From contig OX422215.1 of assembly GCA_949130495.1 (NCBI GenBank), forward strand, positions 10,207,302 through 10,271,301: DNA of 64,000 nucleotides, in the 5' to 3' direction. Both the position numbers and the translations under genes were made by a program. Source of the stretch: Sambucus nigra (Eukaryota > Streptophyta > Magnoliopsida > Dipsacales > Adoxaceae). The notes below the pieces were generated by a model. It saw only the letters and a program-made list of their open reading frames with translations, ran no database searches and was not told the origin of the DNA. This document shows, piece by piece, positions 19,839 to 31,411 of this stretch. The first letter of the stretch is position 1. The number at the start of each line of letters is the position of its first letter.

Positions 19839-21955
19839 ATGGCCGCTTTTGTGAGCATTGCGGTACACTGGGAATGGTTGGCTATTGATGACTGGGCGAA
19901 TGTGGAGTGGAGGAATAGGGCGCATCTTGCTTTGGGGAGTGAGAACTCTTTTTATTCATTCGAGCCGGTTGCGGATGAGCGAACTTTGCTGCAGGAGGTG
20001 TCGCGTCATCGCTCTTTGAGAGTGGTGAACCCTGGCGATTATGTAAGTAAAATGAATTTTGACATTTCTTTTTTTGTGGTTTTCCTTTTTTCTTGGATTT
20101 TTAAAAGGTTTTTCTTTTGGCAGCCTGATGTTTCTTTGTCGACTATGCGTGCCCGCGGGACGATGGGGCTTAAGGATGTCTCAGAGCATCTTCCACCTGT
20201 GGTGCGTTGGGTGGTATCATCAGTAGGCTTTGGGAGGTGGGCGTCTGTGCTAGATGAGATGCCTCGTTCAACGACAGTTTTATGCGCTCTAGGGGAGAGG
20301 TGGTGGGACACTACTAACACCTTCCATTTTGGTTTTGGGGAGATGATCGTGACTCCCATAGGTGTGCAGTAGATACTGGGGCTGGATTGTGATGGAAAGA
20401 AAATAGAGGTGGATCTCTCTTTACGGGTGAGGCCGGAGGTGGTGAGGGTGGCGCTAGGTGATGTTGGGAGGATAGTGTCTCGGGACTCCATCCGTCTATC
20501 CCTGCTGAGGGATGTTTTGTTGGGCAGGGTGATTGATGTGGAGAACAGGCTGCAGATGAGGAAGATGGTCTGGTTGTTTATTTTGCTGGTGTTGGGGGGA
20601 TTTCTGGTGGCGTCAAGCAGCGACGTTGTCCACTTATGGTTATTACCATACTTAAGGATGTATTCGAACATCCCTCTCTATGAATGGGGGAGCCTAACTT
20701 TAGTGACCCTTTATTTTTCTCTGGATGCATTCATCCGGTGTTGCTGGCAATCTTTCAATGGAGCCACATATCTTCTTGAGGTATTCTTTAATTTTGAATT
20801 TTCCTTTCATGCATTTTCATTTTCCTTATGCGTATCTTTTTTATTGCGGATTATTATCTTTGGAAGACGTGGTTCTATGAGGTGATTGGGTGTAATACCC
20901 AGCTGATCTCTTTGAAGGATGAGACTATTGGGGACTTTTTTCGGTTGTATCGGTGGGGGAAGGCCATTCGGCAGTCGAGGAGGTCTCTCTCTCTGGAGGC
21001 GGTCCATCAGGTCTTGAATGGTCTGACCAGTGATAGGGTAAGACTTTTCCTTTTTAAGTCTAAGACCTTTGTGTGCTCTGATTCTGTATTGACTTATATT
21101 TTGCTGGGGATTTTTCAGGTGAATTTTTACCCTTGGGGGACGACCGTTCAGGACACGGGGTTGACTGGAGTGAATGCGCAAATGAGGCGTTTGCTGGCAT
21201 ATGAGTTTGGGCACTCTTAGTATCTCGGGGAGAGGGTGGTCTGATAGATTATCGAGGAGGATGTGGTGGTGCCACCTTCGAGGCCCCTATGTCTATGATG
21301 CAGGAGCGGCTATTGCCAGAGGATGCGAGGATCGCGGCGATGATTGGCGAGTCCTATCTGTTGTACACCAATACGGTTGTGCCATATGATTATATGGACT
21401 TCGTGATGATTTAGCTGATGGAACCCAACATATATGATGCACTTACCTTCCCTCCATTGGGTTCGAGTCGGACAGTGGGGTCCTCCCACAACGGTGGCGG
21501 TCCGTCGACATCTACGAGGGCGGCGAATTCGGATGTCTCCTTTGTGCGGTTGCATACTCTTTTATACAACATCCGGCGGGCTGATGGAGAGATGGTGCCT
21601 ATGTTGCATCGTCCTCATGCGATGGACCCGGAGGATTTGGGCTTGATAGAGGAGGTTCTTCGTCCTTTGGTATATCTTTCTATTCTTCTCTTTTCTTTCT
21701 TTTTGGTTTCTTTTGATCTTTTTTGCTTCATACTAATTTTGCCTTTTCTTGAAGCAAGTGTGGGTGTCCACCACTTGGCTGAGGGATATTAGGGACTGGA
21801 TATCTTTGGCGACTGCCCACATTCAGGACACGGTTCCTATTCCTTCTTGCTTGGTGCCGTCTGCTTCATTCATGGAGGAGTCTGGTTCAGGTAGTGGTGG
21901 TGCATCATCTCGCCACAGGGGAAAGAGAGTGCATCGCAGGGATGGAAGCTCTTAG
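19839..21955 (+). pseudogene. Antisense extra gene 1: plant mobile domain (PMD) protein, six exons
   Basis: The exon chain is read from GT...AG sites. Introns are about 20043-20123, 20781-20866, 21038-21118 and 21670-21754; all are 81-86 nt, T-rich and phase 0. A further break lies near 21220-21290. The PMD signature is clear: RWVVSSVGFG, ALGERWWDTTNTFHFGFGEM and later GLTGVNAQMRRLLAYEFGHS. PMD proteins are host nuclear silencing factors (the MAIN family), and related domains are carried by Tat-lineage elements in antisense. In-frame TAG at 20370 and 21218 and a frameshift after 21220 make this copy a pseudogene. The C-terminus is Ser/Gly- and basic-rich. Confidence 0.8.
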
Positions 21956-21978
21956 GAGAGAGAGAGGGGGAAGGGTAA

Positions 21979-21980
21979 GT

Positions 21981-22034
<54 letters not shown>
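21979..22034. repeat. Compound (GT)n(GA)n microsatellite
   Basis: About 13 GT units are followed by about 16 GA units, directly after the stop of antisense gene 1. The small frames translated through it on both strands are simple-sequence artefacts. Confidence 0.9.
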
Positions 22035-22039
<5 letters not shown>

Positions 22040-22539
22040 TGAATGTGGATTCTGGCTGAGTCTCGTTGTTTTTTCTTTTCCTTATTTTCATGTAAAATAA
22101 TGTAACACATAAACATATCTATGCAATGTAATGGAATTTTTTTATTATATTCAGTTTATTGATGGATGAATGAATGCATGCATATGCACTTTTTACTTTG
22201 CTGCTTAGTCCGTAAAAAGAAGTATTTTTGGATGTTTTGAAAGGAAGTTTTATTCATAATGAGAAATTATATAAGATGGAAGGGGGATTTTTGAAATTCT
22301 TTTTGAGAATATCAATTTATTTTTATTGAGTTTTCTGATTTTGACAAAAGAGGAAAAAGGTAAGTTTCTAAAAATAAGAGGTTGTCGATCGTCAAGACCC
22401 TTGTTCTGTCTATTGGCAGGTCAGCCCAGTCCCATCAATTCAAAGCTTTGATTGGTACTCTCTTCAGCCTTTGGTACCTTGTGGGGCAGGATTTCCTCCG
22501 ATTTCTGTAGGGGTTATGTCTTTTGTGAGGGCTTTCAAG
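22035..22539. other. Spacer between the two antisense genes
   Basis: AT-rich sequence that presumably holds the 3' end of gene 1 (TGTAAAATAATGTAACAC near 22091) and the upstream region of gene 2. No gene seen. Confidence 0.5.
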
Positions 22540-22549
22540 TATAAAAAGG
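22540..22549 (+). promoter_or_regulatory. TATA box of antisense gene 2 (element C)
   Basis: TATAAAAAGG lies about 67 bp upstream of the ATG at 22607. It is the third TATAAAAAG-type box in element C and the second on the plus strand. Confidence 0.68.
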
Positions 22550-22606
22550 GGTAATGGTGGAGTGTTTTTATCACACTCTCACATCCTATCTTTCTTATTC
22601 TATAAG

Positions 22607-23870
22607 ATGTCTCACCCTGGTAGTGTTGAGTTTGCCAACTACCTCGATACTTTGGAGGCAATATGCTCCTACAACATCAACTATGATGTTTTTAACATGC
22701 GTCAAGTCTTTTTATGACGTAATCTGCCCATAGAGTGGAATATGCTGATGGTGGAGGTACAATTTTGGTACCCCGAAGACCATGTATTCCACTTTGGCTT
22801 GGAAGAAGTCTGTCCGACTTATGAGGAATTTTCTGCCATGTTGGGAGTAAATCCTAGTGTGGCGGCTGCTATGCCTGAATTTTTTCGATATCCCTGAGAG
22901 CTGTTGGTTGGACTTCTCCACGTCTTAACTTCGGCTGATAGATCCTTGGTTACTGTAGGAATTATTTCTCTTTCGACGGTGCTGCGGTTTGTGCATTTGC
23001 AGGAGGTTAGTGATGATGGATATGCCGAAGTCATCGTTCTGGGCTTGGTTTCAAAATTATTGTTGGTGACCGGGGAGCTTCTGATGGACCCACAACTTGT
23101 AGCTATTACTTCATGGATGTCCTACTATCGCAATCCTATGGCGGTGATACTGGTGGAGACTCTGAATGGCCTGGATGCCTGGCGAGAAGGTCGTTCTGAC
23201 TTTTTGAAGGGTAGGCCTGTGATGATGTTCATGTGGTTGTCTGGAAAATTTTACCTAGTGACTCCTCCAGAATATCCTTTGTTTGTTGTACCCAACTATT
23301 TTTCGCACCATTTCATCAGTGTTGGTCTGGATATCAAGAGCTGGGAGAACTGGTTTGTGGAGCATGGGGCTCTAAATCTGTACTAGTCAGTGCCTTGGTG
23401 GGGATAACTGCTGCCTATTTTGGAACTGGGAGAATAATCGTACATTTGGTTGGTTGATCTCAGACAAACCTCTTTCTATTCCCTTGGCAACTTCTGCGCC
23501 AATTTGGTTGGTAGCAGATTGTGCCACCTCGGACACTGGATTTCTTTCCAGTAAAAGATCTGACAGTGCGTCTGCGCATGCGGCTTGGCTTTTTGTGGGA
23601 GAGTCATCATCCGTCGTCTCGCCCATATCAGTCTGTTGAGAGAGTTTGTCACATCCCTGGGGATCATATGAAGTGGTTATGGAGAAGAGTGGTCAGCAAG
23701 ATGTTGGCAGTGGAGACTAGACAAAGGTGTCTTATTTTATCTTATACCATGGAGGGAGCTGTGGTAGTTTTTCTGAGGCTGGTTCGATCTTATTGGTCCA
23801 TGGAGCATCTGCGACACTCCATTTAGGAAGGGGAAGCTTGGGGCCCACAGGATGTAGATGACGATGATGG
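22607..23870 (+). pseudogene. Antisense extra gene 2: DUF7745-like protein of Tat elements
   Basis: From ATG 22607 one frame runs to TAG 23386, with two in-frame TGA codons (22718 and near 22897). It includes EWNMLMVEVQFWYPEDHVFHFG and CPTYEEFSAMLGV, a pattern I associate with the plant DUF7745 family often found with Tat retroelements. Assignment is from memory of the family and is tentative. A C-terminal part (RPYQSVERVCHIPGDHMKWLW) continues in another frame at 23521-23826. Function unknown. It converges on pol, which ends at 24381 on the other strand. Confidence 0.62.
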
Positions 23871-24380
23871 AGCGGGATCCTCTGGTAGCTGTGGGTTGGA
23901 CACTTGGAGAGTTTGTTTTGTAATGGGGAATAAATTTGGGAATTTTATTTGGCTTTTTTAGGAAGGTAGGGGGAAGGGAGTCATCCGTTACTTTTCTTAT
24001 GTAATTGCACTGTAATCTCTTATTAGTGAAATAAATAAGGTTTTTATCATCTAACTGTGCCTTTTAATGAATTTTGTATTTTGAATTATCTAGGCTGATC
24101 GCTAAGGCATGCATAATCCTTTTGTTCAAATATATGTTAGAATGAACTGTTGTTCTCGGAGATAAGAAAAGAATAGTTTTTTGTGAAAAAGAAAGGGTCG
24201 TGCTCATGTAAGACGTATGAGCTTCCTTCGTACCTCTGGGGGGTTTTGAAAATTTTAATTTTTCTGAAAATGGTTTTTGTAAAGGATCAGGCCCACGTAG
24301 TTCTGGGTAGAGGGAAATGAAGAGATTTTTTTTAGAATAGAAAGGATATGAGAAGAGTCGTAGCGTTCTGAGATTTTGGA
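23871..24380. other. Convergent spacer between antisense gene 2 and pol of C
   Basis: AT-rich stretch with no coding pattern. Plus-strand (gene 2) and minus-strand (pol) transcripts would both end here. Confidence 0.5.
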
Positions 24381-25560
24381 CTAGGGGTAGAAATTCTTGA
24401 GACGGTCCAGGTTGACTGGATGAACCATCGCTTCTCCATCTAAGTCAGTAAGCATGGTGGCACCAACGGATAAGATTTTCTTGACGATATATCGACCGCT
24501 CCAATTGGTCTTGCCAGATGGGCTCTACTATTTCTTTAAGGTCTAAATCCCCTTCTTAGACACCGTGGTCCTTGACTCTCTTATTGAATGAACGCGCTAT
24601 TCGACGATGGTACCTTTGTATGTGATACAGCGCTTTTAGTCTCCTCTCGTACGAGAGTGATAGCTCATTGAGGAAGCTTTGATGCCACTCCTCCTCACTG
24701 ACTTGGCTTTCGAGCATGACATGAAGGGAAGGGATTTCTAGCTCCACGAGTAGGGATGCTTCCATGCAGTAGACTAGAGAATAAGGGGTAGCCCTAGTAG
24801 AGGTTCGGTAGCCCCAGAGGGTTTAAGGGATTCGGTCGACCGGATCTCAACAGCTTTGGGTCATATTACTAACGATGGCTTTGAGGGTCTTGTTGGCAGC
24901 TTCGACTATACCATTGGTTTCAGGTCGGTAGGGAGAAGATTTGTGTCTTTGAATCCCATACTCATTGACCACTTCTATCACTTCTGCCTCGAAATGCAGC
25001 CCGTTATCTTACACTAGCTCATGCGGGACCCCATATCGACAGATGATGTTTTTCTTGATGAATTGGGCCACTTTCTTAGCATTCAGGATTGCGTATGACT
25101 CAGCTTCGACCCATTTGGTGAAGTAACCAATGGAAACTAGGATGAAATCATTCCAGTTGGAGGCCTTGGGTGTTACTTTCCCTATGATGTCGATACCCCA
25201 GGTGGAGAACGGCCAGGGAGAAGTCATGTTGTATAATTTCGTGGAGGTAAGTGTTGAAGGTTGGAAAACTGTTGGCATTTGAGGCATCTCCGGATATAGG
25301 CGGTGCAATCCTAGATCATGGTGGTCCAGTAGTAGCCTTGTTGAATGATCTTTTTAGCAAGCATGTGACCGTTCATATGGGGCTCATATTCCCCGCTGTG
25401 GATTTTCTGCATTACCTCTTCAATGTCAGCCCCTGTGATGCAGTGTAGATGAGTTCTATCGAAGTTTTTTTTAAATAGTGCTTTGTGACAGATGATATAT
25501 TGGGCGGCCAGTCTTCGGAGGGTTGCCCGATCTTTCTTATTGGAACCTTTGAGATACCTA
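24381..25560 (-). pseudogene. Element C integrase
   Basis: N-terminal zinc region: HPHMNGHMLAKKII-like sequence with CLKCQQF at about 25270-25440. Core: WPFSTWGIDIIGKVTP (first Asp), DNGLHFEAEV (second Asp) and NGIVEAANKTLK (Glu). Tail: RRIARSFNKRVK, then AMVHPVNLDRLKNFYP with stop at 24381-24383. This tail is typical of Tat integrases, which lack a chromodomain. Stops interrupt it near 25009 (LV*DNG), 24860 and 24540, so it is inactive. Confidence 0.87.
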
Positions 25561-26402
25561 CCATGCTTCAGGAGGTGCTAGATATCATAGTACCAGCAAT
25601 TGGCTAGCTCGGGATCTTCTTTGGTGATGAGCCCAGTGTGGTAGCAGTGGGTTGGTTTATCTTTCTTTTGAACTAGGAAGGGGGCCATTGTTATTCCTTT
25701 GGGCATGTAGACCATGGAGGCTAGGGTACCAAGGTCATCGGCTAGGTTATTTTTTGCTCGAGGTAGGTAATGGAATGCGACGTCTTGGAATTAGGAGGCT
25801 AGTTCTTCTAAGTGGGCATGGAAGGGTTGGAGCTTCTCATCCTTGACTTTCCATTTGCTGAGAACTTGACTAATGATGAGGGCATAATCCCTGTAGACAT
25901 CTAGGCATTTAATACCTTTCTTGAGAGAAACTTTGAGACCTACCGTACACACCTCGTACTCAGTCATGTTGTTGGTGCAGGGGAAATCTAATTTTATAGC
26001 GATGGGAGTGTGGGAGTCATCTGGGGCGATCAGAAGTATCCTAATGACATATCTCTTTTTATTGGCAGTGCCAACGAAGAACATTTTCCATCGAAGATCA
26101 TCTTGAGTGGTATAGAAGATGTTTTCATCTGGGAATTCAGAGATCGAGTCATCAGCTTCTTCTTTGGGGTAGTCAGCGAGGTAGTCAGAGATGGCTCTTC
26201 CTTTAATGGATTTCTGCATGACGTACACGATATCAAACTTGGCTAGGAGCATCAACCATCGAGCCATTCGGCTGGATAACGCGAGTTTCTTAAGCAGGTA
26301 CTTGATGGGGTCTATTTGGGATACAAGTTTAATGGGGAAGGTGAGCATGTAGTGTCGTAACTTTTGGGTGACCCAAACAAGCGCGACACATGATTTTTCC
26401 AA
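25561..26402 (-). pseudogene. Element C second RNase H region (dual RNase H) and tether
   Basis: The frame 25791-26402 starts in the first RNase H/tether (SCVALVWVTQKLRHYML, SRMARWLMLLAKFDI) and continues into a second RNase H-like domain. IAIKLDFPCTNNMTEYEVC holds the Glu and DVYRDYALIISQVLSKW holds an Asp. The usual first Asp is replaced (KMFFVGTANK against FDG in relatives). A second, archaeal-type RNase H is a hallmark of Tat elements. The lower part (25561-25790) is degenerate linker. Confidence 0.85.
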
Positions 26403-27450
26403 AGAAATGTAGTTGACTTAGTACCCAACCAATTTTCAACTGGCGTAATAGATGTCTCTTTCTTTGCGGTAATCCTTAAGGTATTGGGCTAGTAAAGCCC
26501 CAATTGCAGTGTCGATTTTGGTTAGGTATAGAAGCAGGGGGAGACCAGGTTGTGGTGACATGAGTACCGCAGGTTGGGTCAGATATTGTTTAATTCGGTC
26601 AAAAGCTTCTTAGCAGGCCTTATTCTAAACCTTGGTTGAATCCTTTCGAAGGAGTTTGAAAATAGGTTCGCAGATGGAGGTTAGCTGGCTGATGAATCGA
26701 CTGATGTATTGCAATTTCCCAAGGAAACTACGAACTTCTTTTTCCGTTCGGGGAGGTGGCATCTCAAGTATGGATTTTATCATGGCAGGATTTGCTTCTA
26801 TCCCTTTCTCACTAACCATGAATCCCAAGAGTTTTCCATTTGTAACGCTGAAGACACATTTTTGTGGATTGAGTCTCGTCTGACATCGTCGTAATCATTC
26901 GAAGAAATTTCGGAGGGGGGGAACATGATCTTCTCTAGTTTTGGATTTCATAATCATATCATCCACATAGACCTCGACTTATTTGTGAATCAGATCAGGC
27001 AGGATGAATGTGGTAGCCCTCTGGTAGGTAGCCCCAACATTCTTGAGACCAAATATCATAACAGTGTAGCAAATGGTTCTCCACGATGTGATGAACGCGG
27101 TTTTTTCTTGGTGATCTGGGTGCATTTTGATTTGGTTGTATCCGCCAAACCCATCGACGAACGACTTAAGATAATTACTAGTTTTGTTGTCCGCGATCAT
27201 GTCGATATTGGGTAGCGGGTAGTCATCTTTTGGAGAGGCTTTGTTCAAGTCCCGGTAGTCTACACACATTCGAACTTTCCCTCCTAATTTTGGTACAGGA
27301 ACTATGTTGGCTATCCATGTGGCATATTCGATCACACTAACGAAGCCCACATTCAATTATTTTACCACCTCTTCTTTGACTTTGAGCGACCATTCGGTGC
27401 AGAGTTTTCTCAGCTTTTGTTTAACCGACTTATAATCTGAAAGAGTGGGG
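26403..27450 (-). pseudogene. Element C reverse transcriptase
   Basis: Fingers: MCVDYRDLNKASPKDDYPLP and DGFGGYNQIKM at 26979-27356. The active site reads YVDDMIMKS at about 26950-26969, with an in-frame stop a few codons before it. Thumb: LGFMVSEKGIEANP and VRSFLGKLQYISRFISQLT at 26625-26828. The catalytic Asp pair is kept, but frames are broken at least twice. Confidence 0.88.
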
Positions 27451-27458
27451 ATATCATA

Positions 27459-28268
27459 TTAAGCTATTTTAGGATCAATACTAGGCATATCATTATAGGA
27501 CAATGGGAAGACATCCACGAACTCCTTCAATAATTCTCCGAGTTGTTCGCGCTCATGCTCGTCGAGGGTAGCCCCTATCCTAATCTCGCGTAGTTGGCTA
27601 CTAGAACCGAGGTTAATAATAACAGTTTCTTCTTCATTAACTTGAACGCGGTTATGTTGTTTTTTATTAACCTTATTCAGATCAGTTAAGAATTGTTCAT
27701 TTGCAAAATCATCATCATCAAAAGTTTGATTAGAATCCAAATCCAAACAGTTAATGTAAGGCACAACAAGATACTTTAAATCTTCATTTATTTCATTGAT
27801 AGGAAAAACAGCATTACGACCTCATCAAAGGAAGCCTCGATTACATTTGAGCAAGGATAGACAACAGAAGAAGAAATGGGGTAAACATTGGGGTTAGGTG
27901 GGATTTCAACAGGTAGAACCGGCGTAGCATGCCAGTTGAGGAGAGGTGTATTAGCATCTTTAATCAAGTGGGATGGATCCAGTGATGTAGTGCTTGAATG
28001 AACCATGCAGAGTGTCAGCCCCAGTGTCGGCAAGTTGAAGGAATCTTCGGAGTCACTTCCCTCAAAATCTTTGGTATCTCTGATGAGTAGTTGTACATGG
28101 TGTTGGGAGTTTCGACCCATGGGTAGTTGTCTTGGAAAAAGATCTCCATTTTGGGCTTCATCTTCTTGTCTGTATGGTCATACCATGGTTTCGAAAAGCC
28201 ATAAAAGGGGGAAGTCCTCGCCTTCTTTAATGAAATGTCCATTCAAGGAGTCACCTGGGGTAATCTAG
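27459..28268 (-). pseudogene. Element C protease-RT linker
   Basis: The frame 27459-27764 includes LREIRIGATLDEHEREQL and FVDVFPLSYNDMPSIDP, the segment that precedes RT in Tat elements (relatives read FAWSYEDMPG). The frame 27788-28120 and sequence up to about 28268 look like variable spacer with no known domain. Confidence 0.75.
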
Positions 28269-28379
28269 ATGAAGTCTAGTCTTATCTTTGGTCGAGACTA
28301 GTCGATCATTCTAAGATCTTGTTATGATGGTTAGTACCCCAAACCACAAGGAGGAAAAGCTTTCTTCAGTTCAATAGAA

Positions 28380-29165
28380 TCAAGTATCCCTTGCTGTCTT
28401 TGCCTTAGCCCCAGTCTGGGCATGAAATGCATGTTTTCTGAACATCTGAATCACATTGACATTGCCATGAGGGTTGTATTCCGGACAAACCCTTTCTTTG
28501 AAATCGTCCCCTATCGGGAGTAGAAGTGGTTCAACTCGAAATCCTAATAGGAGCATGTCGTTTGACCCGTGTTGTATCTCAAGGATTGGATTGTTGTTAC
28601 TTGCACTCTTGGCATTGTCGTCATTGCCCAAAATGGTGATGACTCGTCCGTCGACAAAGAATTTCAATTTCTGATGGAGTGAGGAAGACACATCCTTGAT
28701 ACTATAGAGCCAGGGTCGTCCGAGCAACATGTTAAAACAAGATGGGATGTCAATAACTTGGAATTCAACGATAGGGTGTATAGGGCCATCCCCTATTACA
28801 AGTTTTATGGATCCCATCACTTCTCGACGAGTATTATCGTAGGCACGTACAATAGCGGAGGTTGGAGCAAGGTCACTTTCCTTCAGTCCTAAGCATTTGA
28901 AGGTTCTTAATGGGCAGACATTCAAGGTGGATACATTATCGACAAGAGAGAGTGGTAAGATCTTTCCCATAACTTCGACAGAGATGTTGAGTGCATGATT
29001 GTGATTTGGCCCAATTATGGGGATTTCTTCTTCGGAAAAGGATAGCATTTGGGTAGAGGTCAAGGATCCGACTAAATTTACTACTTCTTCTGGTGTGGTA
29101 GAAGGAGGAACTGTGGGTCCAGTGAGCAATTTGATCAAAGCATTTCTGTGTAGCTGGGAAGACAT
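28380..29165 (-). pseudogene. Element C aspartic protease
   Basis: A 261-codon open frame has the retropepsin motif LPLSLVDNVSTLNVCPL (relatives read DNGSALN), then IVRAYDNTRREVMG and FQVIDIPSCFNMLLGRPWL, the second conserved half. The catalytic Asp is present, but the following Gly is Val. This is the longest intact frame of the element's core. Its role would be Gag-Pol maturation. It is separated by stops from gag and RT. Confidence 0.83.
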
Positions 29166-31411
29166 GAAAATTCCCCATAGAGTGATGTTAGATTGAGTTT
29201 ACTTTAGTTGATCGAGGATCTTGCTTTCCTCGAGGGTCATTTCTGGCATAGGAAGGTTTTCAACGCCCTTTCCATTATCATGGACTGGTAGTGAGCTTGA
29301 GATCTGGTAACGCCTCCCTGATCTGGTCATGTGATTTACTGAAGAAGAGAAGAACATAAACAATGTTTCTTCTTCGATCTCGGGTTATTCTGCCATTTTA
29401 TTTATTTCTCCAAGGAGCTCCTCAAATGATATCATCCCGCACATGTCGGTTATCGGGCCAGTTTTCTCGAAAGCTTGTTATTCATTCGAATCTTCGAATT
29501 CTTCCCCCCATCCGGTGGAAATAATTTCATATTTCCATGTAAAGTCAATGCATTCCACAACTTCAATGGATTATTCATACAAGTTTTCCCATTCTGTGAG
29601 GATAAGTAAGTTGAAGGGACCAGACGTCCTTATAGCTTCAGAGTATCAAGTAACTTGGTCATACTACAAATATCGTTGGTTTGCCTGAATAATTATGCCA
29701 TGATCTAGACAACGTTATCTAAGCTAACTTCATTGGTTGGTACCACCCAACTGTCTGACTCTCGGTCCCATTTTCGTGCTTCCAATAATAGGGTACTCAA
29801 CCTCTAGCAATAAATGATCATTTATAAGGGCAATTTCATCCCGAACTCTAGGAGTTGGTTTAACACTTCTGATAATTCCATACCTCCATCTTCAGAATAG
29901 GTATGGACAGCGATGCATGCACTGGTAAGGAGTGACAGTGCTTGATCAGTGAGGCTAATAGGGTGTAGGAGGAAATATGGACAAGCTTGGAGAGGTTTGG
30001 GAGAGTATATGGGTGTGATTTGAGTTGAGGGATCAAATTTTGGGCTCTCTTCCAATAAAATGGCATTGGCATGATTTGGGAGTGGGTTGTGAGTAGTGTT
30101 TGGTTTAGGGTTAGCTGGTGGGGCAATGGTACCCCAGTCGATTAGACCTTGGATTATATTTCGAAGGTAAAAGCATTAGTCAGTGGTATAGCCAGCAGTT
30201 TTGTGAAACTCACAATGGGCATCTTCCTTGAAGTTTCTTGGAAGTGGATCTAGTAATGGACGGGGGTCCAAGGGTTTGATAAGGTTTTAGTTTAACAGGG
30301 CTTGATAAACTTTAGAGAGGGGAGCATGGAGCTCGGTGTATTCCTTTCAAACTGGGACAGGGAGGCTTTCTGGTGCCCACGAAGTGGTTGGTTGAGAGAT
30401 GTTGTTGATGGTTGAGACTGCATCACTGGCCGGTTTGTCATACTTTCTGGGGGTGAACTGTCTGGACACTTTCTTTGGTTCAACTTCTATTTTAGCAAGA
30501 TCTTCCTCAATTTTCACTCCTGCTTCTCTGAGAGCTCGAAAATGGGGATAATATTGTCCTCCCATTGTTTCTCAGACATGGGGTAAGAAGTTCTTCTTCA
30601 CTATGTTGACTTGTTATTCCTCGGACGGTCGATTGGTCATGGTGGCTGCCTTTTCCCTCCATCGGTCTATGAAGTTACTAACTGATTCCCTAGCGTTCTA
30701 TTTTAGCAGCTCAAAATCGCGGCGTGTGACCTTAAGCTCTTCGTTGTATTTATACTGCGACATGAATTCACGAGCTACATCCTCCCAATTACAGATTCTG
30801 GACTCCTCGAGAGACAAAAACCATCAGAGGGCGCTATCATTCAAAGTTTGTTGAAATAACTGGGCCATAACTTCTTCAGAATCCCCTAGGAGAGTCATGG
30901 AACAGTGATAACTGCGAAGATGAACAATTGGGGGTCCACTTCCTCTGAATTTATTGATATTTGGCATCTTGAACTTCTCGGGTAACCTCGCCTTAGGATA
31001 AGGAGACATGTGGGTGTAGTCCATGTAATTTCTAGAGATTCTCACTTGGTCGAACTTCTTAGTTAGCGCCTTGAGATCTTCTTTGAACTTGTTCAACTCT
31101 TCCTCTTTTGGATCAATGATCATAGGCAAGTTAGCCCCAGGCTGGGCGAGGTTTGGCATAGGAAGCTGGGTAGGCGGTGGCCCATTAATAGGATGGGCAC
31201 GTGGAGTGTGTTGATACTCTTAGAGAACCCAGATAGGATCGGGTGGACCCATAGCGTGAGGGAATAGGGCCTCTGTCTCTTGAGCAACAGGAATCTAATT
31301 TCATTGCATTTCTCAGACCTCAGTCTGAAGGTTGTCATTCTTGGACACGAGCTGAGCTAAAATTGCCGTCAGATCTGGCTGCACAACTGGTACTTGATCT
31401 GTGTTCTCCAT
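29166..31411 (-). pseudogene. Element C gag
   Basis: A likely start ATG lies at 31411 (MENTDQVP). The retroelement Gag core is at 30824-31159 (ARLPEKFKMPNINKFRGSG, HLRSYHCSMTLLGDSEEVM), and the later part (30347-30565) has EAGVKIEEDL. Stops and frame changes are frequent between 31230 and 31370 and below 30830. Nothing like a zinc knuckle was recognised, as is common in this lineage. Gag would form the particle shell. Confidence 0.78.

Noticed and set aside
20039..21214. Minus-strand frames of 210 and 135 codons opposite the PMD gene
   Set aside because: The plus strand carries clear PMD motifs and splice signals; the minus frames are shadows.
28005..28268. Plus-strand frame of 87 codons in element C
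   Set aside because: It lies opposite the element's own linker coding sequence and has low-information Ser-rich composition.
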